A stretch of DNA of 64,000 bases from Viscum album (Eukaryota; Streptophyta; Magnoliopsida; Santalales; Viscaceae): NCBI GenBank assembly GCA_963277665.1, contig OY728119.1:314670206-314734205 (forward strand), read 5' to 3'. Shown here in pieces: positions 51,472 to 64,000 of the stretch. The translations under genes were made by a program, and so were the position numbers. Position 1 is the first letter of the stretch; every line of letters begins with the position of its first letter. The notes below the pieces were generated by a model. That model was given only the letters and a program-made list of their open reading frames with translations, made no database searches and was not told the origin of the DNA.

Positions 51472-52415
51472 GTGTGTTAGACTAGATGTTCAATACAGCC
51501 TTATTTATGCCATTATGTTGATAATTGAAGATTGGTGAATATTGATGAGGCTTAGGGTTTCATGATCATGAAGAGTCACTCATGTGAACTCTTATAATTA
51601 TAATGGAGTAACTAAGAAATGTCTTGGAGACCAAATATTTAGTTTGGATTCATGTAAAAGTAGATCTATGTACTTTTATTATTGTTCCTTTCAATTAATC
51701 TTGTAAATGTTATAATCACAATAGTCAATTGGTGTTGTATGTATGAAATAGTCATTTGTGTATTTTCTTAATTATTTTTTTATTACCGCCTTGTTTATAT
51801 TTATTTGTTCCACACTATGATTATTTAATTCTATGGAATGTTTTTTGGTTATTTATAATATTTTCTTACTATCATATAAGAGAATAATATCCACACTGAC
51901 AAACTCTAGGACCTCACTACTAGTCGGTAGCCTCTGGTGTATCTGGAGGCATGTAGGAGGTATAGTCACCAACTGATCTGGTTACGGTCTACAGGATAAA
52001 CTAGGTCCAGATGTTAAAATTTTATATCAGGATGTTCCATTCCTATTATAATAAAATTTGGTAAGTGGTGGATAGGTGTATTATGATTGTGTTGAAACCT
52101 ATGATGGATTTTTAAATTATGTGTCTAGATCACCTATTTTGAAAAAACAATCATAGTTACTAGGCATATGAGATTTATGTTCTCGATGTGTAATGTTATA
52201 GTTGTTTATGATTTTTGGTTTGAGTGAAACACTTATGGTGCATAGTTTTCACTTACAATAGATTTTTTTTCTTTCACCCCATTTCTAAGAGGGTACGCTT
52301 GATTTTTAGTCTTGGATAGGAAAGTAAAGAGGTATCCCACACATCATATTTCGTGCATAGGGATCACTAGTTATTAGATTGATGGTGAGTGATTTTACTA
52401 CTCGTAGAAATGTTA
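51472..52415 (+). mobile_element. Inferred continuation of the A 5' LTR after F and the solo LTR
   Basis: This joins to 22037 if F and the solo LTR are removed. It contains non-coding sequence with moderately GC-rich pieces (51900-52000). There is no independent proof, because the second A copy runs out of the window before this part. No gene was recognised. Confidence 0.4.
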
Positions 52416-53766
52416 TGTTGGAATGGATATTGTGGAGATAATGACAAAAGATGGGGTGATTTGTTTTTTAAAAACAATGATATATTTAGAACACCTCCAT
52501 TGTTATGCAGTGAACCATTCCTTCCCTCTTAAAGAGTATTGGACATCGAAAATAAATAATAAAAATAACACAGTGATGTACAGTGGCTCAGGGCACAAAG
52601 ATCCCATAGTCCACTCCACCAACACTCTACTCCATGAGATTTGTGATTTTAACTAATAGACACTTTTATCTAGATACCTCTACAACTGATAACTTGATTT
52701 TTACCACTTATAAGTACTTTACAAGGGATTATGGTTATTTTATTGGGAATAAAAAATACACATTTTTTTATAAGACTATCAAACTTCACCCAAACCATGA
52801 ATGTGTCTGAGAATACCAAACTCTAATAAATTAAAATAAATTAATTTTATTGAGAACAAGTGGTTTTCTTATTATCTTCCATAGAAATTGATAGATGTAT
52901 TTGGATTTTCATTATTGAACTACAACAAATGAATCTTCAACGTATCAAAAGCTTTTTTGAAACAGTGATATAGGTAAAACTAGACAGATATATAAAGAAG
53001 TATTTCCCCAAAGTGTATATCTAAGAAATGCATTGTCAATATTGAAACAGAAGACATAAAAACAAAATTTAGAAGAAATTATAAGAGTGATTCAATTAAA
53101 TTTGTGATAATAGGTATGCCTTCAAAGTGTAGCCTTGAATGGAAAAAATACTAGTATTTTCAAACATAGTTCTTTTTCCTCTATGGTTATATATGTTGTG
53201 TATTTATTTTCATGTTTTTTATTCATCACTTTTTTAGGAATACTTAATCAATATTTATATTCTAGGTATAATTGCTTCACTTTGAACCAGATAAATAAAT
53301 ATCACATTATATATTTGAATATTTATATTCTAGAGGGTCATAACATTCTGTAATAATAGAAATGATTTATTCCATTGAATGTGATCCCTTTAACTGATAA
53401 TAAAATTTATTTAAGAGGATATTTACTTAATGTGAGACCATTATAGAAATCAGGTATAATATTTTGAATATAAAACTTCATGGTATAATTTCCAAGGTAG
53501 GGATCCATTATGTAATTACAAAATCATATCCTAGGATTGAAAATGTTTAGTTTTCCACAAATGTAGGGCTAATAACATATTATTGTTCACAAATTTAGTG
53601 TTGATAAACCCCACTTCCCTTTTCTACAATGTAGAGTACCTTCCAAACGTATTTTATATGATCAATATGATTTCATCCAAATGTCATGTTTCCACCATTA
53701 ATTTACACTTAATAATGTTGGTTATGAAAAGTGTTTCTAGAATAACACATCCAGAATACTTCAACA
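52416..53766 (-). mobile_element. 3' LTR of element E
   Basis: It aligns with 57589-59071: 'GGGTGATTTGTTTTTTA' (52455 versus 57630), 'ATGATTTATTCCATTGAATGTGATCC' style sequence (53362 versus 58650), and 'GTGTTGATAAACCCC' (53600 versus 58880). The right end TTCAACA corresponds to TGTTGAA on minus. Confidence 0.7.
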
Positions 53767-56493
53767 AATTCTTAGAATATATTTCCATGACAATTATTCT
53801 AACCAATTTTTTCTTTTAGAATTTATATTATGATAAACTTCATTATTAACATAAATGAGGGTGTTTTTGAACATAAAAACCAAAAATAAATTTACAAAAT
53901 TATTTAATCAACACATACTCAACAATATTCTCCCTTTTGATGATTATAAAACACATAAAAAAATTCATCATTTAATAATTAAAAAAATTAGTAGAATAAA
54001 TTTCTTTAAAAATAAATAAATTAAAAACACATCCCCCTTTAATATTTCTCTAATGTTTTTCATAATGTTTTTTGATACATTTCTCAATAAATTGTTTCAA
54101 CATATCATCCCTATTATAAAAAAATAAATTTCTTCATATATATACTTCCCAATATATAAAATTCGACATATATAATATTCTTCATGAATAAACTCATACC
54201 CCTTTTTTACATAAAAAACAAAAGATTAAACTTCTCCAAAATATTCATGCTTCCAAAAATTAACTCAAGGTGCATTTATAATAATTTTAATTAATAAAAT
54301 TTATTTGAAATGAACATACTAAAAAATTACATAATTATTGGAAGAATGAAATTTGAATGCATTATAGTGACTCCCCGTAAATCATATCATATGTGATTTT
54401 CAATGAATTAAAAAATATTAAATATATTTATAATTATTCGTATATCATATTTGAACAAAATGATTTATTATTTATATTAATTTACCACATGTAATGAGAT
54501 AATAATATATTAAGTACATGCTTACATATGATAACCAAAAAAAGTAAAAAAAATTAAAAAGAAGATACGAAAAAAATTATATCACATATAAAAAAATTAT
54601 TAAAAAAATTATATATATATATTTGATTTTAAATAATCTAAAGAAAATAAAATTCGGTTTTATGAAGGTTTAAATGGTTCGTATTAATAATCCAATATTT
54701 TAAATGTTTACTTAAAATTAGTAAAACTCTTGAAATTTATTTTATTATGGTTTGACCATGTCTTTTTATTTGACATAGCAAGGAAGAAAAATATTTCTCA
54801 ACCATGAAAACTTTTTGATTATCAAAATCCAACATAGTTACAACACCTCTTATAAGTAACTTCATATGACTTAGAATTTCTAATATAAATACTTCAAATT
54901 ATTCTTTGTAAATTTTAGTTTCCTACACAACCTAATATTCCATTTTTAGTTCTTCATAAAAATTTCTAGAAGTATTCAAATCTTCCTGTTACATCTCATT
55001 TTCATCATTCAAGTTACTAAAGTCGAACACAATCTTATCATTACATATTTAAGATTAAGAGGATTCTCATTATTCAAAACCATGAGCTTCCTTATTTCAT
55101 ATATATTATTTTGCAAATGAAACTATCTTATCTTATAACAAATAAGAATAATTACCTTCTATTATTTTTGTTGAAGTACCCTCTTCTGAACATGAAGCTC
55201 TTTATTTATTCATATTTTGAGACTAGTTTATAAAAGACTTTTAATAAGATAGTTTTAAATAGATAGGAATAAATTAATATTTTAATAATAATAATAAATA
55301 TAATAATATGATTATATGGTTTTAAAGAAAAAATTACTGGTATTGTTCTGATACATTGTAGTCAATGCTTAACATTATCAATTTTAAAAATATAGACTAA
55401 TAATTATAGATTTTAATTTATTATTTTTTTATAAAATAAAGTATAAAAAATATTACATAAATTATAAGACATTAAAAAAAGATTGAAGTTATTTGAAAAT
55501 TTTATCAACCTAATTAAAAAAAGAAACAAAAATTATTTCTCCTTGTATGAAACATTTAATAAATAAAATATACATTTAAAATAGTAATAAAATACATCAT
55601 AGATTATAGATTCTATATATAAGTATTTTTCATTTAATAATTAATGGATTTATATTTGATCACTCCTTTGATAAGATAGATATTTCCATATACATAGTAG
55701 AAAACCAATTCATCATTTAAAGATGAATCTTCATGGTGTATTCCATAAAAACATAAAATATAAGTGAATTTTGGTACCCATATTATTTTGGGTGTAGTAT
55801 TGTTAGCAATAAATTTTTTAAGTATCCAAACATGTGTATTTGTAGTATAGATTCTTATATTTAAGTTAAGATATTTGTTTTATAAATAAAAAAATTAACA
55901 ATAGAAATTTGAGGTTTTCTAATAAAATATTCATTTTCATAATGTCCATTTATACAAAAATTAAAAAAAATTATAGTTGGAATGCATTTCTTATATGAAC
56001 TATGAACAAAATAATTATTATATAATGTTTATCTTTCAACATTTCTTTTTATTCCTTTGTTCCCATTATAAATTTTACTCTTACAAAGGATTTGATTTAA
56101 ATATTTTACTCCAATAATCAGTATACTATAATCATGTATTAATGTATAAAAATCATCAAATAATTATTTAATATTAGTTTCACATAGATCACAAGAAATT
56201 TTAGTAGAATTAGATTTTAAATATGTAATTTGTTTTGAAAAAATTCCTTTTTTTTATAAAACAACATCATAAGATTTTATACTTAATCTATAATCCTTAT
56301 TTAAGTACTCAAATTTATCTTGTATCATAAATCACTTCATATTTAACACATCATAATAATTTTTTCACAATTATATTTTTGAGAGTAAGAAGATGATAAC
56401 TCATTGGTATGAGCCATATGATATGTTGTTTGTTTTTAATGGTCAGTGTCAAATTCTATAAGAAAATTCATCATGTGACCCAGATGAGTAACT
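53767..56493 (-). other. Internal region of E downstream of gag, mostly unreadable
   Basis: Very AT-rich with long A and T runs. On minus, near 54900-55100, a helix-rich segment with many N, K, E and L codons resembles the coiled linker between gag and pol of SIRE-like elements, but this is weak. No protease, integrase or RT motif was found. Confidence 0.4.
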
Positions 56494-56709
56494 CTATGTA
56501 TCCTTCATACTTTTCGTGACATTTAAATTATAATTGGCTTTCCTTTTAGCTTTATGGAAAGGATATTTATCCTTTGTATGACCTTTTTTATTTTCAACAT
56601 ATATTCTATTCAGTCCCTTTCTTTTTCTTATTACACAATTTTTCAAATTTTTTAATAAGATATGATAAATATTTATGTAAATCTGGATTACATGATTCAA
56701 ATGATTCAC
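56494..56709 (-). pseudogene. gag: Copia-type gag fragment with degraded zinc knuckle, element E
   Basis: The 71-codon open frame contains IYVENKKGHTKDKYPFHKAK. The plant Copia gag knuckle has the form C-x2-C-x4-H-x4-C followed by P and a lysine-rich tail. Here the G-H, the lysines and the K-Y-P end are in register. The first and last cysteines are tyrosines and the second is asparagine, so zinc binding is lost. C-to-Y is a G-to-A change (TGT to TAT), in keeping with deamination. The upstream half of the frame is lysine- and asparagine-rich capsid tail. Confidence 0.6.
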
Positions 56710-57571
56710 CCATCAACATTTTGAGGGAAATTTATTCCTTATTGATATGATTTTGTGCTTCATCCAGCATCTCAGCTTTACACATTAATAAAAGTTCCAA
56801 TCAATTAATTCATAACAAATTTTTAGTGGTTTATATTGACATATATCTACATATATTCCATTCCACCTTGAGGTAAATACTATTATTACTTTTCATAATT
56901 GTTTTGATTGTGATACTATATCTCCCAATGTAGTAACATTATTGAAAATTCCTATTAATAAAACATCCATTTGATGGATTTTTTTAATATTCCTGAATTA
57001 AAAAAGTATCAAGAATTTAAATTATTGTAGTGTACCTTAATTTTCTAATAATTTTAGTTCATTCATAGGTAACAAGAATAGTCTACCACATCTAATATGT
57101 TATAGAAAATTTAGAAAAATATTAATATCATTAGAACCAAGACAAAAAACAATAAAATTAATTGTTTTTTAATTGAGATTATTTTATTTTTCTTTATCAT
57201 CATAAAATTTTCCAATTATTCTATATTAATTTCATTAGGATTCAAAACCTTAAAACAAAATCTTATCAAATGATTTTTCGAACAAATAATCATGGGATTT
57301 TTCCAACATCCATAGTTATCAACATTAAAGCTAGGAGAAACGATCATTGATATACCTACTTTAATTCTTTCATTTTGAGATATTTTATTTGTTTGAATCT
57401 ATAAGTCAAGTTTTTATAGGTTTTTATATATAAAACCTTATAATAACACACGTAGGTACACATTATAATGATAAAATCAAACCATTTTAAAAATTGGGAC
57501 CAATTTATATTTATCAGAGTAGAAAATGTTTTTTATAGATTTTTAATAAAGATTATTCCTATAGAGTACAA
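56710..57571 (-). other. Leader and expected gag N-terminal region of E
   Basis: This lies between the PBS-like site and the zinc-knuckle fragment. It should hold the leader and gag capsid, but no motif is readable. Confidence 0.4.
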
Positions 57572-57584
57572 CATTTTATACCAC
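57572..57584 (-). other. Primer-binding-site-like sequence of element E
   Basis: On minus it reads GTGGTATAAAATG, which keeps TGGTAT of the tRNA-iMet complement. It lies a few bases from the LTR end. Confidence 0.55.
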
Positions 57585-57588
57585 TTAT

Positions 57589-59071
57589 TGTATTAGAATA
57601 TATATTATAAATATAAAGACAAGAAGAAGGGTGAATTTTATTTTTTAGAAAATTTCAAAAATTCAGAACACTTATCTTGTTAGGAGATAACCTTCCATAT
57701 ATATTAATGTTGAGTGGGAAGAGGAAATAAATAACTAAAATAACAAAAAAAATATAGAGGTTTAGGGAACAAAAATCCCCTCGTACACTCAACCAATTCT
57801 CTAATCCATGATTTTGGTTATTTTTAATAAACATTCCCCCAATCACAAGATATCTAAAACATAGTATATGAATTTTTGACTTTATAAGGTTTTTACAAGG
57901 CCTTCTAGATCTTTTAGAGGGAACTGAAAAACCAAAAATTTGTACAAGAAGCTGGCTCTTCACCAAAACCACAACTGTGATCGAGCAACCTCAACTCTAA
58001 TTATTAAATAGAGAATGATTTGATTGGAGAACACCAAGTTTTCTTAGAAATTTTGGAGTAATAGAAAGTTGAATTTACATCCTTAATAATATATAATATC
58101 AAATAAATATTCAATGTTGCATAGGCTTTCTTCAAATATTGATAGAGAGAACACCAGCCAGATGTGTAAAAATGTATGTCTCAAATGTGTATCTCTAAAA
58201 AATGATTCATTGGTCTTGCTACAGAGTATGCAATAATAGGGTGTATCTATAATAAATATAGTGAGAAAATCATATATAGAAAAGCATATATTTATTTAAA
58301 TTTATCTCTAAAAATTTCATCATTGATTTCGAAATAGAATATGTAGCAATTATAGGTAGATGTAGAAACAATAGTGAAACAATTATATAGATAAAAACAT
58401 CTATTCCTCCAAAGTGTGTCTTTGAATTTAGTAAAACAATTGTTTTTTTAAATTGTTATTTATTTTCTATGTATATATCAATTGTGTATCTATTTTCTAC
58501 CTTTTTTCTTCCTCAATCTTTTTATATAAATATTTTCATGATATTTATAATATAGGTTGAATAGATCTATGTGAAATCATATCTAGAAATATCTATCAAT
58601 AAATATGAATATTTTAATTCAAGAGAGTTGTAAATTCCCATAATAATAGAAATGATTTATTCTTTTGAATGTGATCCTTTGAGTCAATAATTATATAGCT
58701 TAAATATGATATTTACTATCATCGAGATTGTTTCAGAATCATGTATAATATGTTGAAGTTAAAACTGCTTCGTTGAAAAGAAAAACATATGTATTCTTTA
58801 TATAATGAAAAAATAAAAATTTTTGGTTGAAAATGTATGGATTTTCACAAATGTTAGGTTAATAAGGTAGGATTTTTTACAAAGGTAGTGTTGATGAACA
58901 AAGCTTTCCATTTCTCAAATTTAGGGTTTCCTCCAAAGTATGGTATATGATAAATATGATTTCTTCCAAATCTTTCAATAGGTATGGTCAACTATTTTAA
59001 GTGTAAATAAAAACCAAAATGGTGTTTTATTATAAATGGTCTTTGTAGAAATATACCCAATCAGACCAACA
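57589..59071 (-). mobile_element. 5' LTR of element E
   Basis: On minus it starts TGTTGGTCTGATTGGG and ends near TTCTAATACA beside the PBS-like site. It carries the TTCACCC phrase 46 bp from that end, as in element F. The frame at 57655-57972 on minus is open by chance within the LTR and has no recognised domain. Confidence 0.7.
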
Positions 59072-61437
59072 CACATATATGTTTATTTATATTCTGATGG
59101 TCAATCATGTGGATCTATGGAGACACATTTGGTAGTGAGGATGATGACTCAATTATCATGCATGTAAGGTGCAATAACCCATGTAGGTTAATAAGTCACA
59201 TGGTACCCAAGGTTTTTGGCTTGTCAAAGGGTGTTTCTTATTAGGTCTATTTTTAATGATTTAGAAGCAACCTATATAGTGTTTTATCACATAGCTTGGA
59301 ATGTAATTCTACATAACTATACTATGTGAGTGGTGTATAACACATATCATTAATATAATGTTGTTTAAATATTTTTGAATCTAATATATCATATTTAGAA
59401 TTTTATTCCCTTATAATAAACCCTTGTGGGTGTATCCTACTTAGGTATGGATAACTAATGATTCATAACAACCTACATGGAGTTTTCTTTCTTGATTTCA
59501 ATGATATTTTAATGATATGTCATTATTTTATAGTTATATAGTTATATTATTTAGTGTTATAGCAATATGTTAATAAATGTTTAATGGAAATATGAATATA
59601 AAGGGCGTATAACAATATATAGATTCCAGATGGGGTCAGTTCTATTTCTTTTCAAATATAAAATGAAACTCTAGGGAGCAGTTCTTTATAGGGATTCTCT
59701 GAGAGGATCAAGGCCTAGTTGGATAATGATTGGTATGTTATACCATTAGTATTCCTTCTTCTTTGTTAATAGTTATCAATACGATAAATTTAAATGGTTT
59801 TCTAATAAAAACATATATAATATTTTCTTTAATATCATATAATTTTAAAAATGTATAATTGAAACCATGTTGTAATATTTTGACACTGATAGGATGACCT
59901 TATCCTTAACTCTATTGGAGAGGGATGAAAGGAATGTTAGAATCCCTACATTGGGATGATTTTGTAGGTGATACCCTGTGAGATGTGACCTTATACAGAT
60001 ATTGATCGTTTTGTGCGAGGTTGTTGAACCTTGTGAGCCTACTATAAGATTTGATCAGTTGGTCTAGGTGGGGGACCTAGAGTCCCTTGGTAGTCACTCA
60101 AACCCATGTAAGACAAAATTTGGTTTATTTGAGGGAAATTTGTGATGTGGTTTGTCCTGAGTTTTTGGATTTCATTTAAGGCAGTGTTATTGGCTATGCC
60201 ATTGTTCTAGGATCGATGTAAGGATGGCTCTCGAGTTTTTCAATATAGGTATGATGATACATTTAGTTTATGAGGAATCATATAATGTTCTATTTTACTG
60301 AGACTGAGTTCAAAAGGTAGGATTGTTTGGGTTCCTATCCTAGTTTACCAGTGGTAGCGTGGTTGGTGCAATAACAAACAAAGACATTGTTTGATAGGAT
60401 GACATGGAAATAATCATTGAAGAAGTAAGGCGATCATTTTTGAAGAGAAGTTATAAGGTATCTACTGGATTAATTAGACTGATATGTAGTTATACATAGT
60501 TATATTGGGTTTTAGTAGTGATCTAATCATGGGATCATGAGTCAGGCTATATGGGTTTATAGACTCACTACTTAGGGTTAGTTTAGTTCATGGTAGTAAT
60601 GTGTGGTATCAATTTAAAATGTAATTTCAGTTAGTGGATGAGATATGACAAATGACTGATTATTTTAATGAAATATTATAGGCATGCTTTCTAAAGAGTT
60701 GTGATGAAATGAGGAATGACATCCCATATGTTTTGATACATTGAGAATAAATCAGATTTTATTAGGTGGTTAAAATTTGGAAATACATTAAAACGTATTT
60801 TTGGGAGATGAGGTGTATAGAATGTATTAAAGGAATTTATATCCTAGTTTATGTGATCATGGATTGGGTAGAGCGACACACTCCTATCGAACCCAATATT
60901 CTTGACATATTCATGAGTTCCCTGGGAGAGAATTGTGAATGGTATATTATTTTTAAATTGATTTTCATATTTGGAAATGAAACCTATTGGGGATTCACTT
61001 GAGGAGTGTTATTAGGTATCCAATATGGTGGGGGAGTGCATTAATAGTTAATTGAGATTGGTAACCCCAGTTATGTTATGAAAATAAATTTTTTTGGGAA
61101 CTATTATCAGAATTTGAAAATGAGTGGTGTTTTGATACTGTTTTGACGCTAAGGAATTCAATTTTTTTTCGTTCCAGTCATTTCAGTCCTTGATGGATAG
61201 AGAATAGGCTATGGATCTTGGATCCATGTTGTGAGGTGACGATAAGGATTCTCCTATTGTGAGTATGGTTATATCATTCATGGATATGTATCTCCCTTAT
61301 ATGGATAGTTGTTATCATTTTAAGATCAGTCATTTGAAAGACAGGTTAGCATAGCTATGCAGATGATTGGGATAAGATAATGTCTTGATTTTAACTTGAT
61401 GGAATTTATGGGATGAAAATTTTTGTGGTGTATAAGT
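59072..61437 (+). other. End of A 5' LTR plus A internal region (inferred)
   Basis: By position between the broken 5' LTR and the 3' LTR of A, this should hold the LTR end, PBS, leader and a short internal region. A PBS-like TTGGTATG lies at 59729-59736. The frame at 60766-60999 (VERHTPIEPNILDIFMSSLG) has no family I recognise. No gag or pol landmark was found, so A may be non-autonomous. Confidence 0.35.
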
Positions 61438-62369
61438 TTTAAAGTCCAACGTTTTATTAGACTGTGAAATCAAGAATAAATTTTACATTTAATGTTTGGA
61501 TGCCTCTAATATATAAAATATTCTTTCCAAAAAGAATATGACCTCATTAATATTTTTGGAACAATATTTTTTTATTAGAATATGGTGTTTACCCAAGAAT
61601 AAGAGGTTGGCTGAAATTTTAGTCATTCGAGTTTTCATGAAATATATAATATCTTATTAATTTAATATAAATTCATTGAGGAAGGATTATTCAGTAATAT
61701 CATTCAAATGGATCTCTGAATTGATATTTTTTCTCTACAATTGTTACTATAACATGGGTTTTCCTAGAATATGCATAAACCTGGTTATGAAATATAGTTT
61801 GGCTCGAGCCCCTTTTTCTTTTCACTTTCCCCTTTTTCTTTTTCTGTTATTTTTTTATTCCTTTTAATTTTACTCTTTTCATTCTTCACCTACCTATGGA
61901 TTCTTGTGTAAAAACCCTATGGGATTCCCCTATCATGATCTAATGAGAAGACATGATAGGTAGAGAGAGCAAGCGGTGAGGAATAAGAGAGGTGTTGTTG
62001 CATGGGTTGGGAGGAGTTGGATCATCTTACAGATGTGGAAAGGTGTGAATCAGTGTAAATATTCAATAGATTCCACACAAAGGTAGAACAATTTATGGTT
62101 TTTATAAATACCTATTGATTTACACTTTCTTGTTTCAAGTAGTTATTATGACTACTTATAACCCCATGAGGGTCAATCTATGCTTAACCTATAGAAATAC
62201 AGGGTCTCGGTTTGATTTTAGGGCATTCCCATTCGAAAATCATGATAACAAGATTCATCGTTTTAAAAACACACATTGTCTATTATTTCTTTTCATGAAG
62301 ATGAATTTTTATAACTAAATGTATTGTCATGTGATTATATGCCATATAGTGGTTGTTATTCTTGAAATC

Positions 62370-62640
62370 GAGTACATGGCTAGACATTCCATGTAGAGGG
62401 CACTTACCTATGTAGGGTACATTGTTAGACACCGTATGGGATACACGTCATGTAGATTCCCACAACAAGGAATAGAACCTTGGAAAGTCCATGTGGGGTA
62501 CATGGGAATGTATCATGGAGAAATATGTTACACTCAATGTAGTTGGATTTTACATTTTATTTCCATCTAAATTTCATGACTATGAGGATCATTGAGAGTA
62601 CATGACGTGTACTACGTATACACATCGTGTACTTCTCCCT
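62370..62640 (+). repeat. GTACAC/GTGTAC-rich array in the second A LTR
   Basis: Words such as GTACATGG, ACACGTCATGTAG, GACGTGTACTACGTATAC and ACATCGTGTACTTC recur. It keeps more CG than its partner at 19890-20175. Confidence 0.6.
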
Positions 62641-63849
62641 TTCTACCATTTTTTTGATTTTCCATGTTTTTACACACCAGATCCAAAATTATACATATGA
62701 GTCTTCCAAATTGAGCCATTTTTCATATTAATCATTATTATTAAACTCTTGAGGTCATTTAAGGCTTTCTCGTAGGCATTTTTGGGATATAAAGCCTTAG
62801 TGAAGAGGTTCATCATCCAGTAAATAGTTTCTATTATCTCCTAAGAGTAAGACCTATGATAAGGCCCACTTGAGGTTTATATATAATTTTTAGTAGACTT
62901 AATCATTTCTCAAAGTTCATGTCTAGTGTATATTGGGATTCTATGTGGTTTTCATGACTGATACGAGACTTGACGAGACGTATATTTGGGTTTTTTAACC
63001 GACCTTGAGTGAGATGTTTATTTGAGAAGGTCCATGAATCATCTCCCAGAACCAATACTTCACTATTTTTCCCTAGTATTAATCATCCTTAGTGGTGTTA
63101 CAATTTATTATTATGGGTTCATGGGTTGTTAGATTCCATTTTTTGATCAAGTATCGCCTATAATATTCCTTTACTTATGTTTACACATAGATGATCTTGT
63201 ATAGGATGCTTCCACTTGCATACTTCTTTTGGAGGAACCCAAGTAGTATTCCTACACTATCATTCTATTTAATAGTAACCCAAGAGGATATTAATTTTCT
63301 TTAAAATATGTCTTAGATTATCATACATATAATTCCTCCACTAACATACTATTTTCGAGGGTCCATATTTGGATTCCACTTAGATGTTTTGACCAATGGT
63401 CCCCAGTGGATGGCCTAATATTTAACTAACCCAAATCTTATGAATTACTGGTTTTGGTATAGCTGATAGTGAGTGTTACCTTAAAATCCAAACTAAACAT
63501 GTATGGTGATAGTGATTGATTTATGAATTGAGCCATCCTCAATCCGTACTTAGACTTCACTTAGACTTGTTGATGCACTAATGAGTCTAGACATGCTTCT
63601 TGGAACTCAGTCCATGAGGCCAAATGAAAAATGATTCTTATATTGGGATTCCATGATTAAATTTTTGAGATATAGACTATTATAAATCCAAGTGATTATC
63701 GCCTATTTTATATTCCCATATGTAATTCCAAGGAAACAAACATTAAAGAATATTTTATTTGTAGTTATTTATTTGGATTCCAAAATGTGATTCTTGGGAT
63801 TAGGCTTATGAACCATACATAGTTGGATGAAAAACATAGTGTTATTCAT

Positions 63850-63970
63850 CTTCTATAAAGATGGTAAACATGGAATTCAATAGTGATATGATTGATATTT
63901 GTGGATGTGACTTTCTATAGTGACATTATTGATGCTGGTGGATATGAAGTTCCAAAGTGATATGAATAAG
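63850..63970 (+). repeat. About 45-bp degenerate minisatellite in the second A LTR
   Basis: Units with TTCNATAGTGATATGATTGAT followed by GTGGATATG recur about every 45-48 bp, homologous to 21410-21550. Confidence 0.55.
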
Positions 63971-64000
63971 AATGGTGAACTTAATGATCCATGTATATTG

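Larger units (their letters stand above)
52416..59071 (-). mobile_element. Copia-like element E remnant, minus strand
   Basis: Two direct LTR copies (52416-53766 and 57589-59071) enclose 3.8 kb. On minus the order is 5' LTR (right), PBS-like site, gag remnant with zinc knuckle, AT-rich remainder, 3' LTR (left). Pol is not recognisable, and the internal region is short for Copia. Flanking pentamers TGTTA and CACAT do not match, so no target duplication was found. Confidence 0.7.
61438..64000 (+). mobile_element. 3' LTR of element A, cut by the window end
   Basis: Diverged direct copy of 18953 to about 21550, with the same order of landmarks: the ATTGAGGAAG word, pyrimidine-rich leader (61810-61900), TGGGATTCCCC, GTACAC array, TATTGGGATTCC words and ATAGTGATAT minisatellite. 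The frames at 61676 and 62115 are chance frames within the LTR. Confidence 0.6.

Noticed and set aside
57655..57972. 105-codon minus-strand frame
   Set aside because: It falls wholly within the E LTR next to the PBS-like site; the other LTR copy does not keep the frame.
1..64000. tRNA or rRNA genes
   Set aside because: No cloverleaf with a TTCGA-type T-loop and matching A and B boxes, and no rRNA core motif, was noticed; a covariance-model scan was not possible here.

Overview
The window looks like nuclear DNA of a flowering plant. It is very AT-rich, has no bacterial-style gene packing and no convincing intact host gene. Nearly everything recognisable is decayed LTR retrotransposon. Evidence for plants: Ty3/gypsy gag-pol remnants of the long-LTR chromovirus (Tekay/Del-like) kind, a primer-binding site matching plant initiator tRNA-Met, SIRE/Copia-like elements, and an F-box family of plant type. 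The species cannot be named from the sequence.

Layout. 1-5450: the end of a Ty3/gypsy element with a 4.6-kb 3' LTR (element D). 5451-10885: AT-rich sequence without recognisable genes. 10886-14700: a stop-riddled gypsy gag-protease-RT-integrase on + (element G). 14701-17575: nothing firm. 17580-18952: a minus-strand LTR fragment. From 18953 to the end I infer one long-LTR element (A) whose 5' LTR has been blown apart by later insertions; its 3' LTR copy starts near 61438 and runs off the window.

Inside A sits a nested stack. A minus-strand Copia-like element F (22038-47007) lies in the A LTR. A + strand Ty3/gypsy element H (25749-43186, two 2634-bp LTRs, PBS, gag, PR, RT, RNase H, INT, PPT) lies inside F. 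Inside the RNase H coding region of H sits a non-autonomous LTR element I (31249-38670), flanked by a perfect 5-bp duplication ATAAT. A minus-strand solo LTR (47013-51466, perfect CCCTT duplication) and a minus-strand Copia remnant E (52416-59071) are further insertions.

The most interesting object is element I. Between its LTRs there is no gag or pol. It carries three tandem F-box-like coding units, about 840 bp apart (33590, 34429, 35273), the last running up to the polypurine tract. This looks like host-gene capture and tandem amplification inside a retrotransposon, possibly mobilised by H-type elements, whose LTRs are related. All three units are broken by stops or a frameshift in this copy. 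All coordinates of diverged repeat edges were found by eye and are approximate unless an exact duplication is stated.
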